From positions 1 to 64,000 of the forward strand of contig CALUDO010000007.1 in NCBI GenBank assembly GCA_943914835.1: a DNA stretch of 64,000 nucleotides, written 5' to 3'. The notes below the pieces were generated by a model. The model was given only the letters and a program-made list of their open reading frames with translations, did no database searches and was not told the origin of the DNA. This document shows positions 16,389 through 24,621 of this stretch, one piece after another (positions within the stretch are counted from its first letter, which is position 1; the number at the start of each line of letters is the position of its first letter). This stretch comes from an uncultured Eremococcus sp. GTDB taxonomy: Bacteria > Bacillota > Bacilli > Lactobacillales > Aerococcaceae. The position numbers and the translations under genes were made by a program.

Positions 16389-17390
16389 TTAATGGCTATG
16401 ATAGAAATTCTTTAAGTCCAAAGTCCAAGTGGATTGGGCTCCAGCAGTATGCATCGCACCTGCAATGGCCTTGGCATGCTCTTGATCTCTTGCTAGGGCA
16501 ATCACACAACCACCCATACCGCCTCCTGTTAATTTAGCGCCAAGAGCTCCCTCTAGCCATGAGGCATTAATGATGCGATCCAAATGTTCATTAGATACTT
16601 CCATTTGATTCAAATAATAATGGTTATAGGTCATTAACCGACCCAATTCTTCAGTATCTCCGGCTTGAATGGCCCGGTAGGCTTGATCAACAAAACCACC
16701 AATGGTCTGCATTAACTCTTTCACGTAGGCAGGTTTATCAGCCTTTAATTGAGCAACCCGAGAAACTGCTAGTTTAGTCCTTCCTTCCCTACCAGAATCC
16801 GCAAGGACCAAATAAGCATCCAAGTCTAGGGTAAAGGCCCGGGGTTGGTCACTCTTACGGTATACAACTGGATAATCAGAACTAGTAATCAGAGTATCTA
16901 GACCCGAGGTTGACTCATGAGCAATCACTTCTGCCTGATTGACTAACATAGCCAATTGATAGTATGGGAGTTGGACTTCATAGAAGTCCGCTAAAGCTCT
17001 AACCAAGGCAACAGAAACAGCAGCCGAAGATCCCATACCTCGACCAGCAGGAATATCACTCACCACTCGAATATCTAAGGTCTCCCCCTCATGAGGGATG
17101 CACTGCAGAGACAATTCTACCAAATGGCAAATATTGATCATATGACTCGGGCTTGTTAAAAGGGGGCCCTTGTAAAGGTCACTGTATATATAGTGCTGTT
17201 TCTTCTGACTCCGACTAACATAGACCTCTACCTGGCTGCTTTTGAAAGGAATGGCAATGGCCGGATAATCATAGACCACAGCATGCTCTCCCATCAGAAT
17301 AATTTTTCCGTGGCCTTGACCGTACCCCACCCGGTCAGATAAGGGTTCATCAGAGAGATCGCCCCTTGACCTGAAACTATTATTTGTCAC
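16389..17390 (-). CDS. mvaK1: Mevalonate kinase
   Basis: A 333-residue GHMP kinase that phosphorylates mevalonate, the first enzyme of the operon. It has GHGKIILMGEHAVVYDYPAI, the ATP loop PAGRGMGSSAAVSVALVRA near residue 114 and KLTGGGMGGCVIAL near the C terminus. The start is a GTG with AAGGAAAG just upstream. The HMG-CoA synthase and reductase that would supply mevalonate are not in the window. Confidence 0.94.
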   Translation of the reverse strand: MTNNSFRSRGDLSDEPLSDRVGYGQGHGKIILMGEHAVVYDYPAIAIPFKSSQVEVYVSRSQKKQHYIYSDLYKGPLLTSPSHMINICHLVELSLQCIPHEGETLDIRVVSDIPAGRGMGSSAAVSVALVRALADFYEVQLPYYQLAMLVNQAEVIAHESTSGLDTLITSSDYPVVYRKSDQPRAFTLDLDAYLVLADSGREGRTKLAVSRVAQLKADKPAYVKELMQTIGGFVDQAYRAIQAGDTEELGRLMTYNHYYLNQMEVSNEHLDRIINASWLEGALGAKLTGGGMGGCVIALARDQEHAKAIAGAMHTAGAQSTWTLDLKNFYHSH

Positions 17391-17570
17391 CTTTCCTTAA
17401 CCCCCTTTCTTCTATGAATTATTCATCGACATAATCACCCCATATTCTACCTTTCTTCACCCACTTTAGCAAAATAAAATATTCTCTCTTATATTTGGCT
17501 TCTTCCTATATTTAAAGCCCCTTCTTTATGATAAAATATTAAAAAAGTAGAGGAATAAAGAGGTGACCCC

Positions 17571-18503
17571 ATGCCCACTCGGATCAAAAATTACTACCAC
17601 TTCCCAAGAGCAGAATGGTATAAACTAAAAGAAACTCATCATCCTATCGTGGATGTTGATAAATTACAAAAGCTTGTTTCTATCAATGACCGTCTAAATG
17701 AGAAGGATATATTAGAAATATATACCCCCTTACTGCAATACATCAACATATTCATATCCTCTAAGGAAGGCTTCAATCAGGAAAAACATCGTTTTTTAGA
17801 TCAGGCAGATTTGGCCGATTCTACCCCCTTTATTATTGGGATTTCTGGAAGTGTGGCTGTGGGTAAATCTACGATCGCCCGAGTTCTTCGCCAAATGCTA
17901 GCCACTATCTTCCCCGATAAAGTGGTCGAACTGATGACCACCGATGGTTTCCTTTACTCCAATGATGAATTAACTCATCGTGGAATATATGACCGCAAGG
18001 GATTTCCTGAAAGTTATGATATGTCAGCTCTCATAAACTTCATGAATAAGGTCAAAACCTCCAAAGAACCGGTCCAATATCCCTATTACTCCCATGAAAT
18101 TTATGATATTGTCCCTGATAAGTCAGTAACCCTTCATAATCCAGATATCCTAATTGTCGAAGGGATCAACACCTTTCAATTACCCAAGAGTGAACAAATT
18201 TATGCTAGCGACTATTTCGATTTCTCTATCTATGTTGACGCTGATCCGATTGATATTAAACAATGGTATACAGACCGCTACTTAGTCCATATTGATTTAG
18301 CCAAAGATAATCCGGATAGCTTCTTCTATCCTATGATTGAATGGTCAGACGAAAAAGTTAAAGAGTTCGGTGATAATGTGTGGTACACTATCAACTTAAC
18401 CAACCTGGTTCAGAACATCGAGCCTACCAAAGAAAGGGCAGATGTTATCCTTCATAAGGTATCTGATCACTCCATTGATTTAGTAAAGGTTCGTAAATAT
18501 TAA
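17571..18503 (+). CDS. coaA: Type I pantothenate kinase
   Basis: A 310-residue ATP-dependent kinase that makes 4'-phosphopantothenate, the committed step of CoA synthesis. The P-loop is GISGSVAVGKSTIAR near residue 97, followed by TTDGFLY and the RKGFPESYD substrate segment. Length matches bacterial CoaA (about 306-316). An AAGAGGTG site precedes the ATG. It is 28 bases upstream of guaA on the same strand, so co-transcription is likely. Confidence 0.95.
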   Translation: MPTRIKNYYHFPRAEWYKLKETHHPIVDVDKLQKLVSINDRLNEKDILEIYTPLLQYINIFISSKEGFNQEKHRFLDQADLADSTPFIIGISGSVAVGKSTIARVLRQMLATIFPDKVVELMTTDGFLYSNDELTHRGIYDRKGFPESYDMSALINFMNKVKTSKEPVQYPYYSHEIYDIVPDKSVTLHNPDILIVEGINTFQLPKSEQIYASDYFDFSIYVDADPIDIKQWYTDRYLVHIDLAKDNPDSFFYPMIEWSDEKVKEFGDNVWYTINLTNLVQNIEPTKERADVILHKVSDHSIDLVKVRKY

Positions 18504-18531
18504 TTAAAGTCCCCTAAGGAAGGAATATGCA

Positions 18532-20088
18532 ATGACAAGTCTTGAATCTCTATATGATATTGACAAAATTATCGTCCTTGACTACGGCAGCCAGTACAAT
18601 CAACTTATTACTCGTCGCTTAAGAGAATTAGGTGTTTATAGCGAACTCCTCTCCCACAAAACTAGTGCCCAGGAAATCCAAGACCTAGGAAATGTTAAAG
18701 GGATTATTCTCTCAGGCGGTCCCAAAAGTGTCTACGCTGAAGATGCCTATGGGCTGGACTCAGATATCCTGGACCTGGGTATTCCTATTCTAGGAATCTG
18801 CTATGGCATGCAACTCTTAACTCAAAGCCTGGGCGGCCGTGTAGAACGTGGTCAAAAACGTGAATATGGTCAGGCTCCTTTGACTATTCTCAAAAGAGAT
18901 TCCCTCTTCTTCAAGGATTTACAAGAGGATGAACTGGTCCTTATGAGCCACGGCGACCTGATTACTCAAGCACCCAACGGCTTTGAAATCACTGGACGAT
19001 CAGCGTCTTGCCCCATCGCTGCCTTTGAAAATTCTAACCACAATATCTATGGCGTTCAATTCCACCCTGAAGTTCGTCTTTCTGTCAATGGCAACCAAAT
19101 GCTTAGGAATTTTGCTTATGATATTTGTCAAGTGGCTGGAGATTGGTCAATGGATAACTTCATTGATATTGCCTTAGAAACCATTAAACACAAAGTGGGC
19201 GATAAGAAGGTCCTCCTCGCTCTGTCAGGTGGGGTTGATTCTAGTGTTGTCGGCGTTCTCCTTCAAAAGGCTATTGGTGATCAACTAGTCTGCATCTTTG
19301 TTGACCATGGTCTCCTAAGAAAGAATGAAGCTGAACACGTTATGTCTGCTTTAGAAAGCTTCGGCCTTAATATTATCAAGGTTGATGCCCATGATCGTTT
19401 CCTTGGCAAGCTAAAGGGAATTAGTGACCCTGAAAAGAAACGCAAAATTATCGGTAATGAATTTGTATATGTCTTTGATGACCAAGCTAAGAAACTCGAT
19501 GGAATTGATTTTCTAGCCCAAGGAACCCTCTACACAGATGTCATTGAATCTGGAACTGACAGTGCCCAAACCATTAAATCTCACCATAATGTAGGGGGGC
19601 TGCCTGAGGATATGTCTTTTGAACTGATTGAACCATTGAATAATCTCTATAAAGATGAAGTAAGGCAACTAGGAATAAGCCTAGGCATGCCTCGTAGTAT
19701 CGTATGGCGCCAACCCTTCCCGGGACCTGGTTTGGCGATTCGCATTCTGGGTGAGGTTACGGAAGAGAAACTTAATATTGTTCGTGAATCGGATGCCATC
19801 CTCCGAGACGAAATCAAAAAGCATGGCTTGGAAGAAGATGTCTGGCAATATTTCACTGTCCTACCAAACGTCAAAAGTGTGGGTGTCATGGGAGATGAAC
19901 GAACCTATGATCACATGATTGGGATTCGGGCCGTTACATCTATTGATGGTATGACCAGTGAATTCGCCCGCCTCCCCTGGGAAGTCCTCCAGGAAATATC
20001 TAGTCGCATCGTGAATGAAGTCGCTCATGTCAACCGAGTTGTTTATGATATCACTGGTAAACCACCTTCCACTATCGAATGGGAGTAA
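18532..20088 (+). CDS. guaA: GMP synthase (glutamine-hydrolysing), full length
   Basis: A 518-residue two-domain enzyme that converts XMP, ATP and glutamine to GMP. The class I glutaminase domain spans about residues 10-200, with the nucleophile in GICYGMQLL and the His/Glu of GVQFHPEV. The ATP-pyrophosphatase domain begins near residue 225 with LLALSGGVDSSVVG, and the dimerisation domain ends TGKPPSTIEWE. All elements are intact. It follows coaA. A second GMP synthase lacking the glutaminase half lies 1.2 kb downstream. Confidence 0.97.
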   Translation: MTSLESLYDIDKIIVLDYGSQYNQLITRRLRELGVYSELLSHKTSAQEIQDLGNVKGIILSGGPKSVYAEDAYGLDSDILDLGIPILGICYGMQLLTQSLGGRVERGQKREYGQAPLTILKRDSLFFKDLQEDELVLMSHGDLITQAPNGFEITGRSASCPIAAFENSNHNIYGVQFHPEVRLSVNGNQMLRNFAYDICQVAGDWSMDNFIDIALETIKHKVGDKKVLLALSGGVDSSVVGVLLQKAIGDQLVCIFVDHGLLRKNEAEHVMSALESFGLNIIKVDAHDRFLGKLKGISDPEKKRKIIGNEFVYVFDDQAKKLDGIDFLAQGTLYTDVIESGTDSAQTIKSHHNVGGLPEDMSFELIEPLNNLYKDEVRQLGISLGMPRSIVWRQPFPGPGLAIRILGEVTEEKLNIVRESDAILRDEIKKHGLEEDVWQYFTVLPNVKSVGVMGDERTYDHMIGIRAVTSIDGMTSEFARLPWEVLQEISSRIVNEVAHVNRVVYDITGKPPSTIEWE

Positions 20089-20186
20089 GACACGTCTATG
20101 CTAGATAATTGGTGCGCTTGGTTATTATCGCTTTGTTACATGTTTCAACTGCTCACATAGTCTCTAGTGGTACTTAAATTTATATG

Positions 20187-20228
20187 GAAAGGAGTCTATT
20201 CTAGCACTTTAGAATAGAAAACAAACTG
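20187..20228 (+). promoter_or_regulatory. Ribosome site separated from start codon by a perfect hairpin
   Basis: The Shine-Dalgarno sequence GGAAAGGAG ends at 20194, but the only plausible in-frame ATG is 34 bases further on at 20229. Exactly between them is a perfect 9-bp stem TCTATTCTA (20195-20203)/TAGAATAGA (20210-20218) with a 6-base loop. If the hairpin forms, the effective spacing becomes 10 bases. The upstream reading frame has a TAG at 20202, so no earlier start is available. Confidence 0.6.
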
Positions 20229-21146
20229 ATGAAAACATTCAAACGAATCTTCCTACTTGGCTTGATGAGTCTTAGCCTGACCGCCTGTACAGATGATCCC
20301 TTTAGTCAAATTTCACCAAGTTCTTCTAACTCTTCTGACTATTCTTATGAAACAGAAAGCACCTATAATTCAGACCAAGCCATTTCTTACAAGGCAAGTG
20401 TCACCATGGAAAGTAAGGATTTCGATAAAGATAGCAAAGATATCACTAAGTTGATCAAAGACAAGGGTGGGGTGGTCTTAAACCAAGCCAATGGATCGAC
20501 CGTCAGCCAGCAAACAGACTACCTAGGCCGTCAATTAACCATGGATGTGGACATTCCTAAGGACCACTACCAAGAAGTTACCCAGACCCTTCAAGATACC
20601 TATGAAGTTTCTTACTTTAGTCAAGAAAGCCAGGACCTTAGCCAGGATATGTCTGAGGGTCAAGACCAGTTACAGACCCTCAAAGATCGCCTAGCTGAAG
20701 TGGAAGAGGAACTTAAAGATAAGGATCTATCGACTACTGAGAAAGATGCCCTTCGCCAAGAGAAATATAGTTTAGAAGACCAAATTACAGATTACCAAAG
20801 CCAGCAAACAGATCGAACAGATTCCGTTGACTATAGCCGTATCAGCTTAACCCTTAATGAGGTTGACCTGTATGCCAGAGAAGGGCAACCCGCTTGGGTT
20901 CCATTCAAACGGGCCTTCTCTTACTTCTTTAGTGTCCTAGCTTATTCATTAATGATTGCCATCGTGATTGCCATCGTCATTACGCCGATTCTTTTTGTCC
21001 TATCCTTAGCCTACCTACTCATCCGTAAATATCAATTCAAAATGTTTAAGAAACTTGAGGCTAAGATGGCTTCTAAGAACGAGTCTAGAGTCAAAAGAAA
21101 ACTTGGTGCCCACAAGAGCACACCAAAAGACAAAGATTTAAACTAA
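20229..21146 (+). CDS. DUF4349-family membrane lipoprotein
   Basis: A 305-residue exported protein. An N-terminal signal with lipobox LSLTAC (Cys about 19) predicts lipid anchoring. A Ser/Tyr-rich stretch follows, then a DUF4349-like domain (about residues 55-215) that includes a coiled-coil segment of charged heptads (SEGQDQLQTLKDRLAEVEEELKD) and the typical SRISLTLNEVDLY. A strong membrane segment lies near residues 235-265, ending in a basic tail. Function is not established for the family. Translation initiation appears unusual, with a hairpin between the ribosome site and ATG. Confidence 0.75.
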   Translation: MKTFKRIFLLGLMSLSLTACTDDPFSQISPSSSNSSDYSYETESTYNSDQAISYKASVTMESKDFDKDSKDITKLIKDKGGVVLNQANGSTVSQQTDYLGRQLTMDVDIPKDHYQEVTQTLQDTYEVSYFSQESQDLSQDMSEGQDQLQTLKDRLAEVEEELKDKDLSTTEKDALRQEKYSLEDQITDYQSQQTDRTDSVDYSRISLTLNEVDLYAREGQPAWVPFKRAFSYFFSVLAYSLMIAIVIAIVITPILFVLSLAYLLIRKYQFKMFKKLEAKMASKNESRVKRKLGAHKSTPKDKDLN

Positions 21147-21196
21147 CTAATATTTCTTTCTTTCAACCATTTTTCCTAGATAAATTGTTACCATGT

Positions 21197-21224
21197 AAAG
21201 GGGAGTTTATTTTCTCCCCTTTTT
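21197..21224 (+). terminator. Terminator after DUF4349 gene
   Basis: AAAGGGGAG and CTCCCCTTT flank an 8-base loop and are followed by a T run. Confidence 0.8.
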
Positions 21225-21265
21225 GTATTACAATGATGACTGATATTTTTAGAGGAGGAAACACT

Positions 21266-22255
21266 ATGACACAAATAACCGTCAACCGTCCCAAGGATAT
21301 GGAACGAATCACTCGTCCAGACCAAGCTGATCAATTTATCAAAGAACAAGTGAAATTGATCCAAGACCAGGTAGGAGATAGGAAAGTTTTGTTGGCCCTA
21401 TCCGGCGGTGTAGATTCTTCCGTTGTAGCCGCTCTTCTGATTAAAGCTATTGGCCAACAATTAATTTGTGTTCATGTCAACCATGGCCTCCTACGTAAGG
21501 GTGAACCTGAACAAGTTATTGAAGTCTTCCAAGAACAAATGCAAGCCAACTTAATTTATAAGGATGTAGCTGATCGCTTCTTAGATAAGCTAGCTGGCGT
21601 AGAAGACCCAGAAGAAAAACGGAAAATTATTGGCCATGAATTTATTGATGTTTTTGCTGAAGAAGCACGTCAACTCGAAGGGGTTGACTTCCTAGCCCAA
21701 GGAACCATTTGGCCTGATATTCTTGAAAGTGAAGAAGGTATAAAAGCGCATCACAATGCGGGAGGCCTACCTGAAGATATGCATTTCCAATTAGTGGAAC
21801 CCGTCCGTATTCTTTTTAAAGATGAGGTTCGGCTTGTAGGTGAACGACTTGGTTTACCAGATTCTATGGTCCACCGCCAACCCTTCCCTGGCCCAGGCCT
21901 AGGCGTTCGTTGTTTAGGTGCTATCACCCGAGATCGCTTGGAAGCCGTGCGTGAATCTGATGCTATCCTCCGCGATGAATTTGCTAAGGCTGGCTTGGCT
22001 GGTAAGGTATGGCAATACTTCACCTTAATTCCAGATTTCAAATCAACAGGAATCAAAGAAGGACAACGAAGCTGGCAATGGCCTGTCATTGTTCGGGCCG
22101 TCAATACAAGAGATGCAATGACCGCTAGTGTCGAACCGATTCCCTTTGACCTAATGAAGGTAATTACAGAAAGAATCACTAAAGAAGTCGAAGGGGTTAA
22201 CCGGGTCCTATATGACTATACTCCAAAACCTTCAGCAACCATTGAATGGGAGTAG
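21266..22255 (+). CDS. Stand-alone GMP synthase ATP-pyrophosphatase subunit (no glutaminase domain)
   Basis: A 329-residue protein collinear with the C-terminal two thirds of GuaA: PP-loop LLALSGGVDSSVVAAL, VNHGLLRKGE, AQGTIWPDILES, HRQPFPGPGLGVR and a C terminus PSATIEWE. The whole class I glutaminase domain is absent. The ATG at 21266 has AGAGGAGG 7 bases upstream, so the short form is a designed gene rather than a truncation. Archaeal GMP synthases are split in this way (GuaAb), but here an intact GuaA is 1.2 kb upstream. It could use free ammonia or borrow a separate amidotransferase. No glutaminase partner gene is adjacent. Confidence 0.88.
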   Translation: MTQITVNRPKDMERITRPDQADQFIKEQVKLIQDQVGDRKVLLALSGGVDSSVVAALLIKAIGQQLICVHVNHGLLRKGEPEQVIEVFQEQMQANLIYKDVADRFLDKLAGVEDPEEKRKIIGHEFIDVFAEEARQLEGVDFLAQGTIWPDILESEEGIKAHHNAGGLPEDMHFQLVEPVRILFKDEVRLVGERLGLPDSMVHRQPFPGPGLGVRCLGAITRDRLEAVRESDAILRDEFAKAGLAGKVWQYFTLIPDFKSTGIKEGQRSWQWPVIVRAVNTRDAMTASVEPIPFDLMKVITERITKEVEGVNRVLYDYTPKPSATIEWE

Positions 22256-22364
22256 GATTAATACAAGTGATTATTTCAAGGTCCCTCCAACGATAACCAA
22301 ACTGATAAGCGAAATCAAAGTTATTAACGGGCCATCTTGTAAGTAGCTTTTGAGGAGGAATGAC

Positions 22365-22439
22365 ATGCTTTCATACGTTCGCAATTACCCACTTGCGATT
22401 GCTAAATTAATGTGCCTGTGCTCTCATAAAATATGCTGA
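22365..22439 (+). CDS. Short Cys-ending leader peptide upstream of cadD
   Basis: A 24-codon open frame with a near-perfect ribosome site (GAGGAGG, 6-base spacing) ends 30 bases before the cadD ATG. The peptide ends in MCLCSHKIC, giving three cysteines and a histidine in nine residues. Its position and composition suggest a leader whose translation or metal binding controls cadD, but no database match or experiment supports that here. A chance open frame with a good ribosome site is the alternative. Confidence 0.5.
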   Translation: MLSYVRNYPLAIAKLMCLCSHKIC

Positions 22440-22469
22440 TTTTTTCTAACTGACAAAGGAGGTTATTTT

Positions 22470-23090
22470 ATGGGGCAAACAATCCTATCTGCTATCGGTG
22501 TTTATATTTCTACCAGTATCGATTATTTAGTTATTTTGATTATTCTATTTGCTCAGGGATCCCAGAATAAACAAAAATGGCATATTTATGCGGGCCAATA
22601 CCTCGGCACAGGTTTACTTGTAGGGGCAAGCTTAGTTGCTACTTATGTCGTCAAATTCGTACCTGAAACATGGATGATCGGATTGCTTGGTTTAATTCCA
22701 ATCTATTTAGGGATTCGCTTGGCAATTTTTGGAGAAGGCGAAGAGGATGAAGACGAAGAAATTATTGACAGATTAGAACAAAGCAGGGCAAATCAAATGT
22801 TCTGGACAGTTGCCTTGTTGACAATTGCGTCTGGCGGAGATAATTTAGGTATCTATATTCCTTATTTTGCTTCGTTAAATTGGTCGCAGATTATCATGGC
22901 GTTGATTGTATTTGCGATTGGCATAATTATCTTTTGCGAGCTTAGTCGGAGGCTATCCTCTATTCCATTAATATCCGAGACAATTGAGAAATACGAGCGA
23001 ATCATTGTTCCTCTGGTCTTCATTCCACTTGGGCTATACATTATGTATGAAAATGGCACGATAGAGACTTTTCTGAACTTTATTTCATAA
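22470..23090 (+). CDS. cadD: CadD family cadmium resistance transporter
   Basis: A 206-residue membrane protein of the CadD family, which confers cadmium resistance in staphylococci and relatives, presumably by efflux. It has about six membrane segments, with ISTSIDYLVILIILFAQ at the N terminus, the family segment IASGGDNLGIYIPYF, and an acidic cytoplasmic loop GEGEEDEDEEIIDRLE near residue 90. GGAGG precedes the ATG by 8 bases. Unlike most plasmid cadD loci there is no cadX/cadC repressor gene beside it; a short leader peptide lies upstream instead. Acquisition by transfer is possible. Confidence 0.85.
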   Translation: MGQTILSAIGVYISTSIDYLVILIILFAQGSQNKQKWHIYAGQYLGTGLLVGASLVATYVVKFVPETWMIGLLGLIPIYLGIRLAIFGEGEEDEDEEIIDRLEQSRANQMFWTVALLTIASGGDNLGIYIPYFASLNWSQIIMALIVFAIGIIIFCELSRRLSSIPLISETIEKYERIIVPLVFIPLGLYIMYENGTIETFLNFIS

Positions 23091-23092
23091 AT

Positions 23093-23118
23093 AAAAAGTC
23101 ACCTAAACGTGACTTTTT
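23093..23118 (+). terminator. Terminator of cadD
   Basis: AAAAAGTCAC and GTGACTTTTT form a perfect 10-bp stem with a 6-base loop, immediately after the stop codon. Confidence 0.85.
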
Positions 23119-23175
23119 GACTGTCAACGATTGAATGTGAATAAGCACGAGACTAATAAGTCAAATACTCACAAA

Positions 23176-23216
23176 AAAAGAGACCGACCCTGCCACTAGG
23201 CTAGGTCGGTCTTTTC
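23176..23216. terminator. Terminator of DUF4230 gene (bidirectional)
   Basis: AAGAGACCGACC and GGTCGGTCTTTT pair across a loop, with an A tract on the plus-strand left side that becomes a T run for the minus-strand gene. Confidence 0.8.
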
Positions 23217-23229
23217 TATACTTTCATCG

Positions 23230-23913
23230 TCAAGAATGAAAATTTATCTGGTAGTCCTTCAATTCATCTGCCCCCAACAAGAAACCTTTAAGAACATTCT
23301 TAGCATTGTCAGAGACTGTTTTAAAGAATTCATCATCCTCTACCAACTTGGCCTCTTTATCCGCCTTCAATTTAGAGACCAGTTTAGTATAGTCTTCCAT
23401 AGCTATCTCGGTAAAAATTGAATTCTTAACATCATAGTACTTATAACTAGACTCATCCACTTCATGGGATAGAATTTTTGGATCAGGGAGGTCAATCTGA
23501 ATTTTCTTATTTTCATTGTCCACTTGAATATTGACCTTGTCTAGATCAATCCCGGCATTTACCACTCCTTCATAGGTAAATATCACCCGGTCCGTCGTAA
23601 ATGGAACCCGCATGCCATAGAAGTCTGTGCCAGCGTCGTAGACATTCACATCAGAATAGGCATACTTGGAAGTCACAAGTTCACTTGCAGGCAGAATAGC
23701 TGCTCGAATAGACTCTTGACTTACTAAACGCTTAGAGTTTGAGAAAGGATGCAGGTAAATTAAACCAGCCACTACCAAGAACATTAGGACAAATAGACTT
23801 AGAAATATTTTTCGAACAATCCCCCTCCCTTTTTTGCTTTGAAGGGCTTGTTCAGACGTTTCACTTACTTGTCTTCCATCCTCTTCCAGAGGGGAAATAT
23901 CCTTACCTTCCAT
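23230..23913 (-). CDS. DUF4230 domain membrane-anchored protein
   Basis: A 227-residue protein with a polar cytoplasmic N terminus (about 30 residues), one membrane segment (about 32-52, IFLSLFVLMFLVVAGLIYLH) and an extracellular DUF4230-like domain (about 70-225). Hallmarks are the VTSKYAYSDVNVYDAG region and IQIDLPDPKILSHEVDESSYKYYDVKNS-like core. The role of the family is unknown. It lies 93 bases downstream of the xre gene on the same strand, possibly the last member of that operon. Confidence 0.7.
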   Translation of the reverse strand: MEGKDISPLEEDGRQVSETSEQALQSKKGRGIVRKIFLSLFVLMFLVVAGLIYLHPFSNSKRLVSQESIRAAILPASELVTSKYAYSDVNVYDAGTDFYGMRVPFTTDRVIFTYEGVVNAGIDLDKVNIQVDNENKKIQIDLPDPKILSHEVDESSYKYYDVKNSIFTEIAMEDYTKLVSKLKADKEAKLVEDDEFFKTVSDNAKNVLKGFLLGADELKDYQINFHS

Positions 23914-24006
23914 AACACCATCCTTTCTATGGCTTGATGACTCAATTCTAATCCAAACATGTTAGATAGAAATCATGCTTAAGTCTGAATCTATAGAATA
24001 ATAGCT

Positions 24007-24603
24007 TCATTCCTCTTCTATACCATTCGTTTCATCATATTGAACGCTAAAAAAGCCCCTCTTCTTAACCTTGACATCATAGTGCAACTGGTAGTAAATC
24101 TTACCCTTGACCATAGCCTGACGGATAGCCTCTACTTCACGGTTGGCTTCCTCAACTGTCCGGTACCATGCCAAGTCCTTCTTGACATTCTTGAAGAAAG
24201 AATGTGGTTGTAAGCCAATGAGGAGGGCCCCAGGTTTGTAGTCTGCATAAGGATACTTCTCTACCACTTCGAAGTCATAGAAGGCTTCTGTGATATCTTG
24301 GTCAATTTTACTCTGAATGATGACAAATTGGGCTTGGTCTGTTTGAAAAGCTCTGCTATCCTTCCTAGAAAGTTGCTGGGAAGGAGGACTTGCCTGACCA
24401 AGACTGGCTTTTGTATCCCCCAAAATATCATCATAAGAAACATTAAAGTAATCCACTAAGATAGCTAACTTCTCAAAACTGGGTTCCGCCGTTCCTTTCT
24501 CATACTTAGAAATGGACTGCCGAGTAACAGACATCACCTGGGCCAGGTCTTCCTGCGACATATCATGTTTAAGGCGAATTTCTTTCAAATTGTCTTTAAA
24601 CAT
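24007..24603 (-). CDS. XRE-family helix-turn-helix regulator with unknown C-terminal domain
   Basis: A 198-residue DNA-binding protein. The Cro/CI-type helix-turn-helix covers residues 3-60 (MSQEDLAQVMSVTRQSISKYEKG), followed by a linker and a C-terminal domain of about 110 residues (VIIQSKIDQDITEAFYDFEVVEKYPYADYKPGALLIG onward) that I do not recognise. ATG at 24603 is preferred over the adjacent TTG because the AAAGGAG spacing is 9. It is third in an operon behind rpiA and pdp, 15 bases after pdp, so it may regulate nucleoside catabolism; this is inference from position. Confidence 0.8.
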   Translation of the reverse strand: MFKDNLKEIRLKHDMSQEDLAQVMSVTRQSISKYEKGTAEPSFEKLAILVDYFNVSYDDILGDTKASLGQASPPSQQLSRKDSRAFQTDQAQFVIIQSKIDQDITEAFYDFEVVEKYPYADYKPGALLIGLQPHSFFKNVKKDLAWYRTVEEANREVEAIRQAMVKGKIYYQLHYDVKVKKRGFFSVQYDETNGIEEE

Positions 24604-24621
24604 CAACCTGGACTCCTTTGT

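Noticed and set aside
20184..20204. A seven-codon mini-frame (ATG to TAG) overlapping the ribosome site of the DUF4349 gene
   Set aside because: It has no ribosome site of its own and its codons are the Shine-Dalgarno region and the hairpin arm; the hairpin explanation is simpler.
21266..22255. The short GMP synthase as a truncated pseudogene of guaA
   Set aside because: The frame is complete, has its own AGAGGAGG ribosome site and keeps all PPase motifs, and its sequence is clearly diverged from guaA.
22256..22364. A yybP-ykoY-type manganese riboswitch upstream of cadD
   Set aside because: None of the conserved loop sequences of that class could be found in the region.
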